From contig OX104127.1 in the NCBI GenBank assembly GCA_944470555.2, positions 31,945,661-32,009,660 of the forward strand: a stretch of 64,000 nucleotides of DNA, read 5' to 3'. This document shows positions 62,228 through 64,000 of this stretch, piece by piece. How positions within the stretch are numbered: the stretch's first letter is position 1; each line of letters begins with the position of its first letter. The position numbers and the translations under genes were made by a program. This DNA comes from Heterobilharzia americana. Taxonomy: Eukaryota > Platyhelminthes > Trematoda > Strigeidida > Schistosomatidae. The notes beneath the pieces were generated by a model that worked only from the letters and a program-made list of their open reading frames with translations, made no database searches and had not been told where the DNA came from.

Positions 62228-62580
62228 CGAATGGCTAGAAATTGATTCCTTACTTTGGTAAAATGTACAAAAGGTAGTTTAATACGTTCTGGATCAGGGC
62301 AATAAGGGTTACCGGAGACTTCAAAAGTGTTGCTAAAATGCTGAGAGTTAGACTGAGAGACTGCCTCATTATGGTTTTCCAAGTTGTAGGAAATGTCCAT
62401 ATCACGAGTTCCTGTGTTTTTGTCAGTTCCATCATCATTGTTATGTGAGATCTTAGAGGAAATAGTCGAAAAAAGCCAAGCAGTACACTTTGTCGGTAAG
62501 TGGGTCTTATTGTTCGTATTATCCTTTGCAGGTGGTGTACGAGATGACTTTAAATGACAACGGCCTAACCGCTTGAACAT
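62228..62580 (-). CDS. PDE9A: Candidate upstream exon (a) of the PDE9-like gene
   Basis: This is an open stretch of about 118 codons with an AG acceptor directly before it (TTTCTATAG, then ATG) and a strong GTGAGT donor after it, ending in phase 2. The encoded segment is polar and low-complexity, rich in Asn, Ser, Thr and Lys, with no motif I recognise. That fits the poorly conserved N-terminal part of PDE9 proteins. It lies 2.2 kb upstream of the first certain catalytic exon on the same strand. An alternative donor (AAA then GTAAGG) sits about 20 nt earlier and would end in phase 0. Phase 2 does not join exon b directly, so another small exon would be needed. It could instead be a chance ORF, but length plus both splice signals favour a real exon. 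Confidence 0.5.
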
Positions 62581-64000
62581 CTATAGAAACAAATACAGAG
62601 ACTGGTATAGACAAGAACGAATTGCAGTGAAATATTATCTTGGGGTTAAACCAGTAACAGAATGAATAATGATACATTTGTACATACAATCACACAACCC
62701 ACACGTTTGCGTAAGTCATCAAATGATAAAGAGTAATGAACTGATTCTTGGTGATAATCAGTTTCCACCAAATGAGCAAGCGAAACGTCAATATGTATAC
62801 CATATTTAGACTGATTTAAGAATATGAAAGAGAAAATAGTATTATCAGATTACTAGTTATATTCGTTGACCGATGTTTAGAACTTAAACATTACTCCGGT
62901 TGACAGTCGAACACCAGTTTATTTAGCCCCAAAAACGATCACTTGTGGACTAAAACGATGGGTGTAAACACAGATTAATTGCTGCAACGAAGCGACCGAG
63001 TGTAAGTTCAAACAATATGCTGTAGATCTCTGATTTTCGATTTACACAATTTTATCTAACCGCTTAAACTTGGGTAGATAGGGCAGAATATGAACAGGGG
63101 TGTAACTCGCTATCTAGTGAGGTACATCTCCACTGAAAAACATTTGACGGCGATATGTGCATGAAATTCTGATAAAGTAAACGGTATATCATACCGAAAT
63201 TTAAAAAAAAAAACATATATTCCTACCAAAGGCCTTCTACGTAATTTTAAATTCGCTCAAACGAAGTAGGTTAGATCATAACCCTGATATTTACGAAGTA
63301 TTTGTAGTCATACTGAAACGTCATAATATATTTTCAGTTATTACCTCCAGGGGAAATAAGCAAGCAACCAACCAGAAAAATATTTTTCCAATTTGAAAAG
63401 TTATTCGTCTTCCGGTAGAATTATTAAAATTCACCATCTGAGGGCTTTGAGGTTAACATTTTTATGTCTCTCTTTCAATGAAAAATTTTACGCTGCCAAA
63501 GTCCAACATGTTTTGAAACACGCTCTACGTGGCTCTAGATTTCGCATTCTATTCAACATCAAAATACAATGCAACCACTGTACTTGATAATATCAGTAAC
63601 AAATGCTCGACTACAACGCCATAAAAGTGTGATTCACTTGTGCTCTTGTGCATTCTGGGCATAACTAGAAATTATTCTGCACAACCCAACGTGAAGACAG
63701 ACTGGAATTATTGCGCGATACAGAAGAATAAAATCTGAATTATTCAGGGAAAGACTGAAAACACTGAGAGGAAAGAAACAGTAGTTTGGGAGCAGTTAAC
63801 GCTCTCCAGCATTACACCTACTTCGTGCTTATGACACAAATATAAGACGGGTTCTTCTATAACCATATGCTGTTAAGATAAGAGCGGTATGCTTCCTCGA
63901 CAAGAAAAAACGAGATCCATCAGAAACCTTATTTGCATATTCCTTATGCAGATATTAACAGGAAGACCAACAAGCCTGTCGACATTTTTTATTCAATCAG
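62581..64000. other. Upstream flank or further intron of the PDE9 gene; nothing recognised
   Basis: AT-rich sequence with only short open frames. No element of families A or B and no convincing first exon or promoter were found. Confidence 0.4.

Larger units (their letters stand above)
12278..62580 (-). other. PDE9A: PDE9-family cyclic nucleotide phosphodiesterase gene (gene-level span)
   Basis: Six exons on the minus strand join with intact phase into a PDE9-type catalytic domain, the enzyme class that hydrolyses cyclic nucleotides, usually cGMP, in the cytosol. In order they give an N-F-x-H motif, an H-D-L-D-H-P-G motif, S-P-L-E-N-H-H, L-x-T-D-M-A, C-D-V-S-N and S-Q-L-N-F. All are at PDE9 spacing relative to the human enzyme as I know it. 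Introns run from about 1.2 to 22.6 kb and hold most of the repeats of this window. The 5' end (first exons, promoter) is not resolved and may lie beyond the window. I chose PDE9 over PDE1, 5 or 8 from the residue-by-residue fit of exons c, d and g to the human PDE9A catalytic region, which I recalled from memory and did not search. Outer limits depend on candidate exons a and h. Confidence 0.88.

Noticed and set aside
1..64000. CRISPR arrays, bacterial operons or prophage
   Set aside because: No regularly spaced repeats or prokaryotic gene structure. The sequence has eukaryotic introns and retroelements.
1..64000. LTR retrotransposons or endogenous viral sequences
   Set aside because: No long direct terminal repeats, no primer-binding site and no protease, integrase or envelope-like motif was seen.

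Overview
The window reads as nuclear DNA from a blood fluke (genus Schistosoma or a close relative). The grounds are its AT-rich sequence, very long introns, abundant RTE-clade non-LTR retrotransposon fragments (SR2/SR3/Perere type), a Penelope-like fragment, and Sm-alpha-type SINEs that carry hammerhead-ribozyme sequences. No species is assigned.

The one protein-coding gene I can support is a cyclic-nucleotide phosphodiesterase of the PDE9 family on the minus strand. It spans at least 59,994 down to 13,568, and probably 62,580 down to 12,278. By joining splice sites and keeping phase I recover a complete catalytic domain in six exons, here called b to g: 59,994-59,791, 53,499-53,377, 30,814-30,654, 27,803-27,284, 21,731-21,585 and 13,741-13,568. 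Reading frame is continuous at every junction. The metal-binding histidines and aspartates and the substrate-binding glutamine are all present. A probable upstream exon (a, 62,580-62,228) and a possible last exon (h, 12,346-12,278) are less certain. Exon e carries an insertion of about 95 residues rich in Ser, Gln, Asn and His inside the catalytic domain. The b-c, c-d and f-g introns are about 6.3, 22.6 and 7.8 kb and are full of retroelements.

Layout: 0.3-5.3 kb holds a full-length defective RTE-like element (family A, copy 1) facing a second 5' end of the same family. 6.0-6.5 kb is a Penelope-like GIY-YIG fragment. 8.4-11.45 kb is a decayed SR2-like element (family B). 12.3-62.6 kb is the PDE9 gene. 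Its introns contain further family A copies (24.5-26.0 and 31.9-35.3 kb, in opposite orientation), family B copies (18.1, 20.1, 36.2, 38.7, 42.3, 48.7, 49.5, 51.6, 54.3 and 60.9 kb), Sm-alpha-like SINEs (16.7, 28.0, 37.6 and 46.6 kb), other tRNA-like SINEs, fold-back sequences (15.3 and 23.0 kb) and three of the four long (AT)n tracts.

The most interesting arrangement is that two near-identical inverted family A copies flank PDE9 exons d and e. Together these exons are 681 nt, start and end in phase 0, and encode the catalytic core plus the insertion. This layout is prone to genomic inversion and favours back-splicing into a circular RNA or in-frame skipping. No intact transposable-element open reading frame was seen.
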